A stretch of DNA of 64,000 nucleotides from Prochlorococcus sp. scB241_528N17 (GTDB lineage Bacteria > Cyanobacteriota > Cyanobacteriia > PCC-6307 > Cyanobiaceae). Location of the stretch: positions 62,001 to 126,000 of the forward strand of contig JFLG01000001.1 of the NCBI GenBank assembly GCA_000634735.1. The letters run 5' to 3'. Made by a program: the position numbers and the translations under genes. Shown here one piece after another: positions 29,962 to 39,751 of this stretch (position 1 is its first letter; every line of letters starts with the position of its first letter). A model generated the notes under the pieces. The model did no database searches, was not told the DNA's origin, and worked only from the letters and a program-made list of their open reading frames with translations.

Positions 29962-31304
29962 CTATTTAAACTTGAAAATTCTTCAGTAAGTACTGATAAA
30001 TAATTGCGTACATGAGTGTTCCAACTAAAGTGCCTGTTAACCCCTTCAATTCCATTTCTGCTCCATATTTTCCACTGATTATTATTTGATATTCCTTTTT
30101 CAAGAATAACTTTCAAATCATTAATATCAGTAACATCTACTAATAGTCCATTTTCACATTTTGAACAGATTTCTTTTGGTCCTCCATCATTTGTTGATAT
30201 TATGGGCAATCCACATGAAGAAGCTTCAAGAAGAGTTAAACCAAAAGGCTCAGTTAAAGCTGGATTTACAAATACTCCACCTCTGCTAGCAGCCCACCTA
30301 TATAAAGCAGGAATCTGACTTGGAAGATGTTTTTTTGGATATGCTACCTTTCCATACAAATTATATTTATCAATTGTTTCAAAAATATTATTGAAAACAT
30401 CTTTTTGTTGAGGGTCAAGTTTAGAAGTATTATCTCTGCATCCCAAAATCAAAATTAAATTAGTTTTTCTTTTTAATTTTTCAGATCTGCCATATGCCTC
30501 AATCAAAGAAGGAATATTTTTTCTTCGTACAGCTCTAGAAATAGTCAACAATGGAGGTTTAGTAGAATCCTTTAGAAAAGGTTTCATCATGTTATCAATT
30601 TCCGCTGTCTCGCTTGTGGAGTGAATATGGTGAAACTTATTATGATCTACACCAGGAGGAATTACTCTAGCTTTTTGAGGTGAAAAAGAAGAATATTGGG
30701 AATATTGATACACTGATTCTTGTTTAGTGCTTGTAACGACAATATCTGCAGACTTCAATGCTTTTTCTTCTGCCTCAATTCTTTTACTTATAGAGTAAAG
30801 TTTTTCTATTTGATTATTTTTTAAACCAGTATCAAGCAATTTCCTTTTTTTTTCTCTTCCTAAAGAATGACCAGTAAAAATAAGAGGAACGTTTAAGAAT
30901 TTACTTAGTTTAACTCCTACGTATCCAGCATCTGCATAATGTGCATGAATGAAATTAGGCTTTTTGTTTTTTTTATAGTAAGAAATCAGTTGTTCAGTTA
31001 AATGATCTAAATAAGGCCAAAGCAATTCCTTTCTTAAATATTTATTAGGTCCAAATTTGAATCTTAAAATTCTAACTCCAGGTTCTACAAATTCTTCTTC
31101 TTGAGAATATTCATCTTCCACTTTTGAGTCTTTTATTAAACGAGTAACTAATTCAACTTGATCAACTTCTGAAGTATTAGCCAAACTTTTAATTAACTCT
31201 AAAACGTATTGTGTTTGTCCTCCTGTATCTGCATCCCTGCCTAACTCAAGATTTTTAGAACGTATAAGACCATGTAAATGTAAATGTAAAAATTTCAACC
31301 TCAT
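29895..31304 (-). CDS. sps: Sucrose-phosphate synthase, glucosyltransferase domain only
   Basis: 469 residues. The GT-B glycosyltransferase begins FLHLHLHGLIRSKNLELGRD and has ADTGGQTQYV (18-36 overall), IHAHYADAGYVG, the RAVRRKNIP donor-site segment and a family 4 NPALTEPFGLTLLEA motif. It joins UDP- or ADP-glucose to fructose-6-phosphate. The sucrose-phosphatase-like domain found in many longer cyanobacterial proteins is absent, so a separate phosphatase is needed. A good GGAGG (31316-31320 on the plus strand as CCTCC-like) precedes ATG 31302-31304. Sucrose is a compatible solute of marine picocyanobacteria. Confidence 0.88.
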   Translation of the reverse strand: MRLKFLHLHLHGLIRSKNLELGRDADTGGQTQYVLELIKSLANTSEVDQVELVTRLIKDSKVEDEYSQEEEFVEPGVRILRFKFGPNKYLRKELLWPYLDHLTEQLISYYKKNKKPNFIHAHYADAGYVGVKLSKFLNVPLIFTGHSLGREKKRKLLDTGLKNNQIEKLYSISKRIEAEEKALKSADIVVTSTKQESVYQYSQYSSFSPQKARVIPPGVDHNKFHHIHSTSETAEIDNMMKPFLKDSTKPPLLTISRAVRRKNIPSLIEAYGRSEKLKRKTNLILILGCRDNTSKLDPQQKDVFNNIFETIDKYNLYGKVAYPKKHLPSQIPALYRWAASRGGVFVNPALTEPFGLTLLEASSCGLPIISTNDGGPKEICSKCENGLLVDVTDINDLKVILEKGISNNNQWKIWSRNGIEGVNRHFSWNTHVRNYLSVLTEEFSSLNSYSSSDIKQSCLKESSSLIKPH

Positions 31305-31445
31305 TCAGCAAATCCTCCGATCAACGGCCTTTAATACAAATAAGCTGAATTTTCTAGGGAAATATTAAGAAAGCATTATGATTTGAAATTTTTTTAATAT
31401 AAAAGTTTTCCAAAAGGCTGTTATAGAGGAGTTTTAAGCCCCATT

Positions 31446-31462
31446 AAACGAGAATTTCGTTT
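31446..31462. terminator. Weak stem-loop between uvrA and sps
   Basis: AAACGA and TCGTTT pair around a five-base loop in the 201-base gap, just beyond the uvrA stop. Each strand has only three or four T after the stem, so termination is possible but weakly supported. Nothing else in 31305-31505 is recognisable. Confidence 0.25.
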
Positions 31463-31505
31463 TGCCTAAAAAATTAAAATAAAAAGAAATACAACAAGGA
31501 TTTTC

Positions 31506-34409
31506 TTATTTCAGAACCTTTTTAAGATATTTTGCTGTATGACTTGTTGGATTTTTAGCTACATCCTCAGGAATACCTTCTGCAATGATTTCTCCGCCTT
31601 TATCCCCTCCATCAGGTCCTAAATCAATAATCCAATCTGAACATCTAATGACATCTAAATTATGTTCAATCACAATTACTGAATTACCTTTATCCACCAA
31701 CCGTTGTATCACATCCATTAATTTATGAACATCATAAAAACTTAACCCCGTAGTAGGTTCATCAATCAAATATAAAGTTTTTCCAGTAGCCCTTTTTGAT
31801 AATTCCGTAGCCAACTTAACTCTTTGAGCCTCTCCACCAGATAAAGTGGGAGCTGGTTGGCCTAATTTGACATATCCCAAGCCAACATCTACCAATGTTG
31901 ATAATCTATCCGCAGCTTGAGGTATAGCAGAGAAAGTTTCTGCAGCTTGTTCAACAGTCATCTCTAGAACATCAGATATATTAAAACCTTTATATTTAAC
32001 TTGAAGAGTTTCCCTATTAAAACGAGCTCCTTTACATACTTCACATTGGACATACACATCAGGTAAAAAATTCATTTCAATAACATTGACCCCCTGCCCT
32101 TTACAAGCTTCGCATCTTCCTCCCTTTACGTTAAAGCTAAATTGACCAGCCTGATATCCTCTTGCTTTTGCTTCTACTGTGGCAGTAAATATCTGCCTTA
32201 TAGGATCAAAAGCACCAGTATATGTTGCAGGATTTGATCTTGGAGTTCTTCCTATTGGAGATTGATCAATAACGATAACTTTATCAATTGCCTTTATACC
32301 TTTTAACTCTTTTACACCTTGAGGAAAAGGCACTTTTAATCCTAGAGAATGACACAAAGCAGGATGAAGTAATTCATTAATTAAGGTGCTCTTCCCACTT
32401 CCACTCACACCAGTTACAGAAACTAATCTTCCTAAAGGAAATTCCACAGAGATATTTTTTAAATTATTTTTAGAGCAGTTATTTAAAATTAAACTTTTTT
32501 TTACAGATGACCTTCGTTTTTTTGGAGTAGGAATAGACTTCCTGCCACTGAGATAAGCTCCAGTTAATGACTTTTCTGAATTTAAGACATCTTGATAAGA
32601 TCCTTTAGCAATAATTTCCCCACCGTAAACGCCTGCACCTGGACCAATATCTACTAAATAATCTGCGGATTTCATAGTATCTTCATCATGTTCAACCACA
32701 ACCAAAGTATTTCCCAAGTCTCTTAAGCTTTTTAATGTTTCTAATAATCTGTCATTGTCTCTCTGATGCAAACCAATACTTGGTTCATCTAATACATATA
32801 AAACGCCAGTAAGACCAGCACCTATTTGTGTGGCTAATCTAATACGCTGAGCCTCGCCACCAGACAAAGTCATAGCTGGTCTATCTAAAGTCAAATAATC
32901 TAAACCTACATTAATTAAAAACTTCAAACGTAAACGAATCTCTTTTAAAACCAATTCACCTATCTGCTTTTGTTTTTCTGATAAAGATATATTTTCCTTC
33001 TCTATATTACTTAAACCCATGATTCGCTCTACGTGATTTAGTGTTTCAGAAACGCTTATAGAAGTTAAATCAGTAATGTTGTACGGACCAAGTTTAACGG
33101 CCAAAGCTTCAGGTCTTAATCTTTTTCCAGAACAGGTCTTACAGGGAACTAATTCTAGATACTTTTCTAATTTCTGTTTAACAGATTCTCCATTAGCTTC
33201 ATTTAATTGCCTTTCTAATATTGGCAAAATCCCCTCAAAAGGTCTTTCAAAACCGCTAGAAGTTTTAAAACGACTATCAGCTTGAATTAATATTGGTTTA
33301 TCTGATCCCAAAAGTAGAACTTTTTTTTGCAAATCACTTAAATCTTTCCAAGGTGTTTTTAATTCAAAACCATAAGCTTGTCCTACAGAATAAAGTAAAG
33401 AGAAGTAATAAGTATTATCTTTTTCACTCCAAGGAGCTATTGCAGCATAAACAGGCAATGTTTTATCAGGTATAACTCTATCCGCAGTGAATTTTTTTAA
33501 ATAACCAATCCCATGACAATCTGGACAGGCACCATATGGGCTATTAAAAGAAAATAATCTAGGAGAAAGTTCTTCAACAATAGAGCCATGTACAGGACAT
33601 GCATAATTTTCTGAGTAAAGTTTTTCTCTTTCTAAATTAGAAGGTAAGTTTTCTCCTTTTTTCGGAACAACTTCTACTATTGCTAAGCCATCGCCTCTCT
33701 TGAGACAAGTTTGTAGAGAATCGTTTAATCTTTCTTGAATTCCTTCTCTTGCAATTAATCTATCGACTACTACCTCAATATTATGAATTTGATTTTTATC
33801 TAATTCAATACTATCAGCAAGTTCTCTTACCTCTCCATTAATTCTTACCCTAGCGAATCCTTCAGCAGCTAATCCACTTATTAATTTTGTATGTGTTCCT
33901 TTCTTACCTCTAACGACAGGAGCCAACAATTGATATCTTGTTCCTTCTGGTAAAAGAAGAATTTGATCAACCATTTCATCAATTGTTTGGGGCGCAATTG
34001 GAATCCCGCAGTGGTGACAATGTGGCTCACCAGCACGACCAAACAATAACCTTAAATAATCTTGTATCTCTGTTACTGTTCCAACTGTTGATCGAGGATT
34101 ATGACTTGTAGATTTTTGATCAATTGAAATAGCAGGTGATAAACCTTCAATATTATCAACATCTGGTTTATCTACTTGACCCAAAAATTGCCTTGCGTAT
34201 GCCGAAAGACTCTCAACATATCTTCTTTGACCTTCTGCAAAAATAGTATCAAAAGCTAGAGAACTTTTACCACTTCCACTCACTCCTGTAAAAACTATAA
34301 ACTTATTTCTAGGTAGAGAAAGGTCAATATTTTTTAAATTATGCTGACGAGCTCCCCTAATATTAATTGAGTTATTTTCTTCAAAACTACTATCAACTTT
34401 ATTTACCAT
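31506..34409 (-). CDS. uvrA: UvrABC system protein A (excinuclease ATPase)
   Basis: 967 residues. Two ABC ATPase modules: Walker A TGVSGSGKSS at 41-50 and VTGVSGSGKSTL near 656, each with an LSGGEAQR signature. Zinc-binding cysteine clusters are CPDCHGIG and CEACKGQG...CEVCKGARF, and the CHHCG pair lies in the early insertion. UvrA finds bulky DNA lesions such as pyrimidine dimers and loads UvrB. It is 54 bases downstream of recN on the same strand, with a consensus -10 hexamer in between, so it may also have its own promoter. Confidence 0.98.
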   Translation of the reverse strand: MVNKVDSSFEENNSINIRGARQHNLKNIDLSLPRNKFIVFTGVSGSGKSSLAFDTIFAEGQRRYVESLSAYARQFLGQVDKPDVDNIEGLSPAISIDQKSTSHNPRSTVGTVTEIQDYLRLLFGRAGEPHCHHCGIPIAPQTIDEMVDQILLLPEGTRYQLLAPVVRGKKGTHTKLISGLAAEGFARVRINGEVRELADSIELDKNQIHNIEVVVDRLIAREGIQERLNDSLQTCLKRGDGLAIVEVVPKKGENLPSNLEREKLYSENYACPVHGSIVEELSPRLFSFNSPYGACPDCHGIGYLKKFTADRVIPDKTLPVYAAIAPWSEKDNTYYFSLLYSVGQAYGFELKTPWKDLSDLQKKVLLLGSDKPILIQADSRFKTSSGFERPFEGILPILERQLNEANGESVKQKLEKYLELVPCKTCSGKRLRPEALAVKLGPYNITDLTSISVSETLNHVERIMGLSNIEKENISLSEKQKQIGELVLKEIRLRLKFLINVGLDYLTLDRPAMTLSGGEAQRIRLATQIGAGLTGVLYVLDEPSIGLHQRDNDRLLETLKSLRDLGNTLVVVEHDEDTMKSADYLVDIGPGAGVYGGEIIAKGSYQDVLNSEKSLTGAYLSGRKSIPTPKKRRSSVKKSLILNNCSKNNLKNISVEFPLGRLVSVTGVSGSGKSTLINELLHPALCHSLGLKVPFPQGVKELKGIKAIDKVIVIDQSPIGRTPRSNPATYTGAFDPIRQIFTATVEAKARGYQAGQFSFNVKGGRCEACKGQGVNVIEMNFLPDVYVQCEVCKGARFNRETLQVKYKGFNISDVLEMTVEQAAETFSAIPQAADRLSTLVDVGLGYVKLGQPAPTLSGGEAQRVKLATELSKRATGKTLYLIDEPTTGLSFYDVHKLMDVIQRLVDKGNSVIVIEHNLDVIRCSDWIIDLGPDGGDKGGEIIAEGIPEDVAKNPTSHTAKYLKKVLK

Positions 34410-34440
34410 GTTTAAATCTAATTTATGATTTAAAAAGACT

Positions 34441-34446
34441 ATTATA
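34441..34446 (-). promoter_or_regulatory. Consensus -10 hexamer upstream of uvrA
   Basis: On the minus strand TATAAT occurs at 34446-34441, about 32 bases before the uvrA ATG. No -35 sequence is evident at the usual spacing, where the recN stop lies, so this is a -10-only prediction. Confidence 0.3.
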
Positions 34447-34463
34447 GTAGAATTTTTTCTATT

Positions 34464-36143
34464 TTACGCAGCTGAACGATCAAGAAGCCTAGAGGCATAT
34501 TCGTTTACTTCGTGAGAACCTCCACCTATAAGTTCCATTAATTCATTTTTTCTTTGATTTTTTGTAGTTAATTTTGCAATTGAAGTATAAGTTATTCCAT
34601 TAATTACGTTTTTATTAACTTTAAAATGAGCTACTCCCCTAGCAGCTAAGAATGGCTGATGTGTGATACATAAAACTTGTTGATTTTTAGAAATTTCTTT
34701 AATAAGCTCAACCAAGGAAAATAGAGATTTACCACTTAAACCACTATCGATTTCATCTAAAAAGAAAGTATTAGGTTTTTTAGAAATACTAGATTTAATT
34801 GCTAACAAGAATCTTGACATTTCTCCACCAGAAATAACATTTGATAATGGAGCAAGCTTCTGATCAGGATTAGCAGAAAACAAAAAATTTATATCATCCA
34901 TTCCATCACTAGAAGGTTTGCATTCAGAAAATTGAATTGAAAAATTTGCATTTTCTAAGCCTAGATTACTTAAGATCGACATAACTGAATTTTGTAACTG
35001 TTTAGCGATTTTTTTTCTTTCAGTAGATTGAATGACAAATAAAGAATTTAAATTAGTTTGTAAATTCTCAATTTGAGCTTGAATCCTGCAAATCTCATTA
35101 CTTTGATCATTTTGTTGAAAATACGTTTTTAATTGATCGCGCTTTTCAATTAATTGAGTTAAGTCCAATGAAAAAGTTCTTTCTAGGTTTTTTAGAAAGA
35201 ATAATCTTTTTTGTATTTCTGGAAGATTAGATTCATAATTGTCTATTTCTTGCAAATATGAATTTAGATCAAAAATTAAATCTTCAACATCAGCATGAAT
35301 ATTTAATAACTTCTCTCTAAATTTTTGAATCTTTAAATCGAAATCTGCTGTTTTATTTAAATTCTTTATTGATTGATTTATCAAAGAATTTATTGAAGGC
35401 TCATCATGACTGAAATTATTTAAATTTTCTAATGATGATTTAATTGAATTATTAATTTCTAGATTATTTACAAGTTTATTTTCTAGTAACTCTAATTCTA
35501 AAATTTCTTTACTGGAATTTAAATCAGCTTCTTCTAAACTCTTCAACATATGTTTAATTGCCAAGTTTTTTTCTTCTTGAATTCTAGAAAATTCTATTTT
35601 TTCATCCATTAAGTCTTTTAAAACTTTAGTTTCTCCCCATATACTTTTAATTTGTTCGCTATTATCTCGAAATTCTTGGGTAGACAAGTCATCAATAATT
35701 AATCTTCTCTTATCTAAAGAATCAAAAATAAAAGTGTCAGATTGGCCTGCAAAATCTATTAAAAAACCTCCAAGTTTTTCTAATGGTTGTTTATTAATTG
35801 GTAAATCATTAAGACTATATTTAGAAAGGATTTTATTATTTTTTTTATAAGATTTTCTTTTAATTTGTAATTCTGAAGAAGTTATTTCAAAACCATTACT
35901 AATTAACCAATTATTAATTTGAGATGAAGAAGAAAATATCGCCTCAATAACACAAAAATCTTTTCCTGGACGTATTAAATGTTTTAGAGGTATATTAGTT
36001 CCACCAAATAATGCATTTAGGGAATCTAAAATTAATGATTTTCCTGAACCTGAATCCCCAGTTATGATATTCAAACCTTTTTCGAAATTAATTTCTATAA
36101 TTTCAATTAAGGCAATATTCTCTATTTTTAGTTGTATTAACAT
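34464..36143 (-). CDS. recN: DNA repair protein RecN
   Basis: 559 residues, an SMC-like ATPase. Walker A is ITGDSGSGKSLILD (27-40), a long coiled-coil-type region rich in Lys, Glu, Leu and Asn occupies about 150-370, then VISGGEMSRFLLA signature and FFLDEIDSGLSG Walker B, and a TTK...LIGG ending. It acts in recombinational repair of double-strand breaks. It is upstream of uvrA in the same direction and divergent from the ABC1 kinase gene across 68 bases. Confidence 0.94.
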   Translation of the reverse strand: MLIQLKIENIALIEIIEINFEKGLNIITGDSGSGKSLILDSLNALFGGTNIPLKHLIRPGKDFCVIEAIFSSSSQINNWLISNGFEITSSELQIKRKSYKKNNKILSKYSLNDLPINKQPLEKLGGFLIDFAGQSDTFIFDSLDKRRLIIDDLSTQEFRDNSEQIKSIWGETKVLKDLMDEKIEFSRIQEEKNLAIKHMLKSLEEADLNSSKEILELELLENKLVNNLEINNSIKSSLENLNNFSHDEPSINSLINQSIKNLNKTADFDLKIQKFREKLLNIHADVEDLIFDLNSYLQEIDNYESNLPEIQKRLFFLKNLERTFSLDLTQLIEKRDQLKTYFQQNDQSNEICRIQAQIENLQTNLNSLFVIQSTERKKIAKQLQNSVMSILSNLGLENANFSIQFSECKPSSDGMDDINFLFSANPDQKLAPLSNVISGGEMSRFLLAIKSSISKKPNTFFLDEIDSGLSGKSLFSLVELIKEISKNQQVLCITHQPFLAARGVAHFKVNKNVINGITYTSIAKLTTKNQRKNELMELIGGGSHEVNEYASRLLDRSAA

Positions 36144-36211
36144 GATAAATCTTCCTTATAAAAAAATTAACTTCTTTTTTAAAAAAATAAAGGTCTTAAA
36201 TATATAAAGTT

Positions 36212-38068
36212 ATGAAAGAAGATTTTACTGATTTTATTGAGGTATCTGGACTCTTAAATTACGATCCAGATACAATTTCTAAAATTTACAAAAAAAATCC
36301 TAAAAGACTTTTAAAAAGGCTTTGGCAAACACTAATACCTATTTTTGCTTACATCTTCTCCGTGGGATGGGATAAATTAACTGGAAGATTGAAAAATGAA
36401 CAGCAAGCAAGGTTTAGAGCACGAGAATTAACAAATTTATTAGTAGAACTTGGGCCTGCATTTGTTAAGGCAGGCCAAGCTTTATCAACAAGACCAGATA
36501 TAATCCCAGGGATTCTTCTAGAAGAATTATCTGAATTGCAAGATCAACTCCCTGGGTTTGATAGCAATAAAGCTATGGAGTTAATAGAAGAAGATTTAGG
36601 ATACAAAATAAATGAGATTTTTTTAGAAATTGATAAAGAGCCAATTTCTGCTGCTTCTTTAGGGCAAGTACATAAAGCTAAATTAAAAAACGAAGAGATC
36701 GTTGCTATAAAAGTTCAAAGGCCAGGATTGAGAGAACAAATAACCTTAGATCTTTATATAGTTAGAAATATTGCTTATTGGCTAAAAAACAATATCGGAT
36801 TAATAAGAAGTGATCTAGTTGCTTTGATTGATGAATTAGGCAAGAGAGTTTTTGAAGAGATGGATTATCTAAACGAAGCAGCAAATGCAGAAAAATTTAG
36901 AGATATGCATAAACATAATAAAATGATTGCCGTGCCAAAAATTTATAAAGAAATAACTTCAAGAAGAGTATTAGCAATGGAATGGATAGACGGTACAAAA
37001 TTAACAAATTTAGAAGACGTAAAGAAATTAGGAATTAATCCTGATGAAATGATTGATATAGGAGTGCAGTGCAGTTTAGAACAGCTTTTAGAACATGGTT
37101 TTTTTCATGCAGACCCACATCCAGGTAATTTATTAGCCTTAGAAGATGGAAGATTATGTTATCTAGATTTTGGAATGATGAGCGAGGTGTCCAGAGAATC
37201 TAGATCAGGATTAATTCAAGCAGTAGTACATTTAGTAAATAAAAACTTCGATAAATTATCTCAAGATTTTGTAAAATTGGGATTTTTATCAGAAGAAGTT
37301 AATCTAGAACCCATTGTTCCAGCATTTCAAGATGTTTTCATTAACGCCGTTGAACAAGGAGTTTCGAAAATGGATTTTAAAAGTGTTACAGACGATATGT
37401 CTGGTGTTATGTATAAATTCCCTTTTAGATTACCGCCCTATTATGCGCTTATAATTAGGTCATTACTTACATTAGAAGGAATAGCTTTAAGCGTAGATCC
37501 AAACTTCAAGATATTAGGGGCGGCTTATCCATATTTTGCACGAAGATTGATGGAAGATCCTGACCCACAATTAAGGGAAAGCCTTAAAGAAATGCTTTTT
37601 GATAATAAAAAATTTAAATGGGACCGTTTAGAAGATCTGCTTTCTAACGCTGCAAAGCAAACAAATCTCGATTTAGAAAGACTTTTAGATGAAGTTATAA
37701 ATCTTCTCTTTTCTCCAAATGGAGGATTTCTTAGAAATGAAATAGTTGAAGGTTTAACAAATCAGATAGATTTACTTAGTCTAAAAATATTGAAAAGTTT
37801 GAATAACTATCTTCCACAATCAATAAAATTAAATACTATTAACGAAAATAACAACTTGAATGACCTTATAATGTATGTAGAGCCATTGAGAAACTTTTTA
37901 GAGATTTTACAAAAAGTGCCCGGGTATTCAATTGACATTTTTCTAAAAAGGGTTCCAAGGCTTATAAATGAACCCTACACAAAAGAAATGGGTATAAAAA
38001 TAGCAAAAAAAGTAACTGAAAAAGGAGTAGTCAGACTTGTTAAGATTGCTGCTGGTGCAAATATCTAA
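36212..38068 (+). CDS. ABC1/ADCK (UbiB/AarF) family atypical kinase
   Basis: 618 residues. Family motifs: VKAGQALSTRPDIIP (KxGQ region near 87-101), the Ala-rich loop ISAASLGQVHKAKL, invariant Lys in VAIKVQRPG, catalytic HADPHPGN and metal-binding YLDFGMM. The C-terminal third has hydrophobic helices that may meet a membrane. Relatives control quinone and prenyl-lipid metabolism; cyanobacteria and plastids have several, some associated with plastoglobules or tocopherol cyclase. The substrate is unknown. The DUF1400 gene starts directly at the next base after its stop. Confidence 0.88.
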   Translation: MKEDFTDFIEVSGLLNYDPDTISKIYKKNPKRLLKRLWQTLIPIFAYIFSVGWDKLTGRLKNEQQARFRARELTNLLVELGPAFVKAGQALSTRPDIIPGILLEELSELQDQLPGFDSNKAMELIEEDLGYKINEIFLEIDKEPISAASLGQVHKAKLKNEEIVAIKVQRPGLREQITLDLYIVRNIAYWLKNNIGLIRSDLVALIDELGKRVFEEMDYLNEAANAEKFRDMHKHNKMIAVPKIYKEITSRRVLAMEWIDGTKLTNLEDVKKLGINPDEMIDIGVQCSLEQLLEHGFFHADPHPGNLLALEDGRLCYLDFGMMSEVSRESRSGLIQAVVHLVNKNFDKLSQDFVKLGFLSEEVNLEPIVPAFQDVFINAVEQGVSKMDFKSVTDDMSGVMYKFPFRLPPYYALIIRSLLTLEGIALSVDPNFKILGAAYPYFARRLMEDPDPQLRESLKEMLFDNKKFKWDRLEDLLSNAAKQTNLDLERLLDEVINLLFSPNGGFLRNEIVEGLTNQIDLLSLKILKSLNNYLPQSIKLNTINENNNLNDLIMYVEPLRNFLEILQKVPGYSIDIFLKRVPRLINEPYTKEMGIKIAKKVTEKGVVRLVKIAAGANI

Positions 38069-38641
38069 ATGAAGTTTAGTAAATTTTTAATATTTAAAAC
38101 ATTTTTTATTTTAGTAATTTCTACATTATTCTTTAATGTTCCAAAAGCTAATACTGCTGAAGAAATTAAGATCACATACAGCATATTTTCTAGAACAATT
38201 AAAGTGAATTCTTTAAAAACTTTTGCTAAAGAAGGTAAATCTACAAGAAAATTAAAAAGAATTTTAAAAGCAACCGGATCTACCGATAATGAAATTAGAA
38301 CAGTTTTAAACAAAGATTTTGAAGTTCCTATTACCATTGCAAGCAAACTTGTATACTCTGAAATAGGGAATGTTTTTTTAACAAGACTTTCATCTATTAT
38401 CCACCCACCCAGAGCAACTGATGAAAGAACAGGCATGTTAGCTCTTAGAGCAAGCGTAATTCAAGGTATTAAAATAGGAAATGGAAATATAAATCTAATA
38501 AATTTTTTTGAAGGATATCCAACTAAAACTGTAATTTTAGATGTAAGCGCTTTGAGCAAAGTTATGAATAAAGTAGAATCGATTTCAGAATTATTAACCT
38601 TTTTCACCAATTCTCCTTTAGAAAAAATCAAAACAAATTAA
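38069..38641 (+). CDS. Exported DUF1400-like protein without hydrolase domain
   Basis: 190 residues. An N-terminal signal peptide (about 1-30: basic start, hydrophobic FKTFFILVISTLFF, then NVPKANTAEE as likely cleavage) precedes EIKITYSIFSRTIKVNSLKT and a helical region to about 165, which resembles DUF1400, the module normally found in front of an alpha/beta hydrolase in cyanobacteria. Here the protein ends after it. The ATG follows the kinase stop without a gap, so joint translation is expected. Role unknown; thrC is six bases downstream. Confidence 0.68.
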   Translation: MKFSKFLIFKTFFILVISTLFFNVPKANTAEEIKITYSIFSRTIKVNSLKTFAKEGKSTRKLKRILKATGSTDNEIRTVLNKDFEVPITIASKLVYSEIGNVFLTRLSSIIHPPRATDERTGMLALRASVIQGIKIGNGNINLINFFEGYPTKTVILDVSALSKVMNKVESISELLTFFTNSPLEKIKTN

Positions 38642-38647
38642 ACAACC

Positions 38648-39751
38648 ATGGTGTTATTAAATAAAATCAAAAATAAACTAAGTTTTAATTATAGAAAAAA
38701 AAGATGGCCAGGCCTTATAGAAGCTTATAAACAATATCTCCCAGTCACAAAGAAAACTCCTATTATTTCCCTCAATGAAGGAAACACACCGCTGATTTTA
38801 AGCGAATCAATTAGCAACTTAATTGGAAATGGAACAAAAGTTTTTTTAAAATATGATGGCCTTAATCCAACAGGATCTTTTAAAGATCGTGGTATGACTA
38901 TGGCAATTAGCAAAGCAAAAGAAGAAGGCCGTGAAGCAGTTATTTGTGCAAGTACTGGAAATACCTCCGCTGCTGCTGCTGCATATGCTTCGAGAGGAGG
39001 ATTAAAACCTTATGTTTTAATACCCGAAGGATTTGTTGCACAAGGAAAGCTTGCGCAAGCATTAATGTATGGCGCTGAGATAATATCTATTGATGGAAAC
39101 TTTGATAAGGCTCTTGAAATTGTTAGAGATTTATCCTCAGAACATCCTATAGAGCTTGTTAATTCTGTTAATCCTTATCGTATACAAGGACAAAAAACTG
39201 CAGCTTTTGAAATAGTTGATGACTTAGGTCATGTTCCTGATTGGCTTTGTATTCCAATGGGAAATGCAGGAAATATAACTGCTTATTGGATGGGATTTAA
39301 AGAATATTCAAAAATAAAAAGAAATTTGAAATTACCAATAATGATGGGTTTTCAATCGGAAGGCTCTGCTCCATTAGTAAAAAATATAATAGTTAAAAAT
39401 CCAGAAACACTTGCGACTGCAATAAGAATTGGGAATCCTGTAAATAGAGAAAAAGCAAAAAAAGTAAGAAAGGAGAGTAAAGGAGATTTTCAGTCAGTTA
39501 CAGATGAAGAAATAATCGATGCTTATAAAATCCTTGCCAAAGAAGGGGTTTTTTGTGAACCTGCCAGTGCAGCATCAGTTGCTGGACTGATTAAAAATAA
39601 AAATAGAATTCAGAAAGAATCTACTATTGTTTGTGTTCTTACTGGAAATGGATTGAAAGATCCTGATTGCGCTATAAAAAACAATGATGCTATTTTTAGA
39701 AAAAATATTGAACCTTCATTAAAAAATATAACTAAAATCTTAGGATATTAA
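38648..39751 (+). CDS. thrC: Threonine synthase
   Basis: 367 residues, the short bacterial form. The PLP lysine is K79 in [12 protein letters not shown], with the phosphate-binding [19 protein letters not shown] near 103-121 and the serine/glycine-rich GNAGN near 207-211. It converts O-phosphohomoserine to threonine. It starts six bases behind the DUF1400 gene and is the last gene before the putative origin, corresponding to the end of the standard numbering in related Prochlorococcus genomes. Confidence 0.95.
   Translation: MVLLNKIKNKLSFNYRKKRWPGLIEAYKQYLPVTKKTPIISLNEGNTPLILSESISNLIGNGTKVFLKYDGLNPTGSFKDRGMTMAISKAKEEGREAVICASTGNTSAAAAAYASRGGLKPYVLIPEGFVAQGKLAQALMYGAEIISIDGNFDKALEIVRDLSSEHPIELVNSVNPYRIQGQKTAAFEIVDDLGHVPDWLCIPMGNAGNITAYWMGFKEYSKIKRNLKLPIMMGFQSEGSAPLVKNIIVKNPETLATAIRIGNPVNREKAKKVRKESKGDFQSVTDEEIIDAYKILAKEGVFCEPASAASVAGLIKNKNRIQKESTIVCVLTGNGLKDPDCAIKNNDAIFRKNIEPSLKNITKILGY

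Noticed and set aside
31305-31505. Small RNA or tRNA in the sps-uvrA gap
   Set aside because: No cloverleaf, strong promoter or strong terminator is visible; only a weak six-base stem.
38065-38436. 123-residue minus-strand frame under the DUF1400 gene
   Set aside because: It lies wholly opposite a gene with signal peptide and tight operon spacing; its composition looks like the reverse of that gene.
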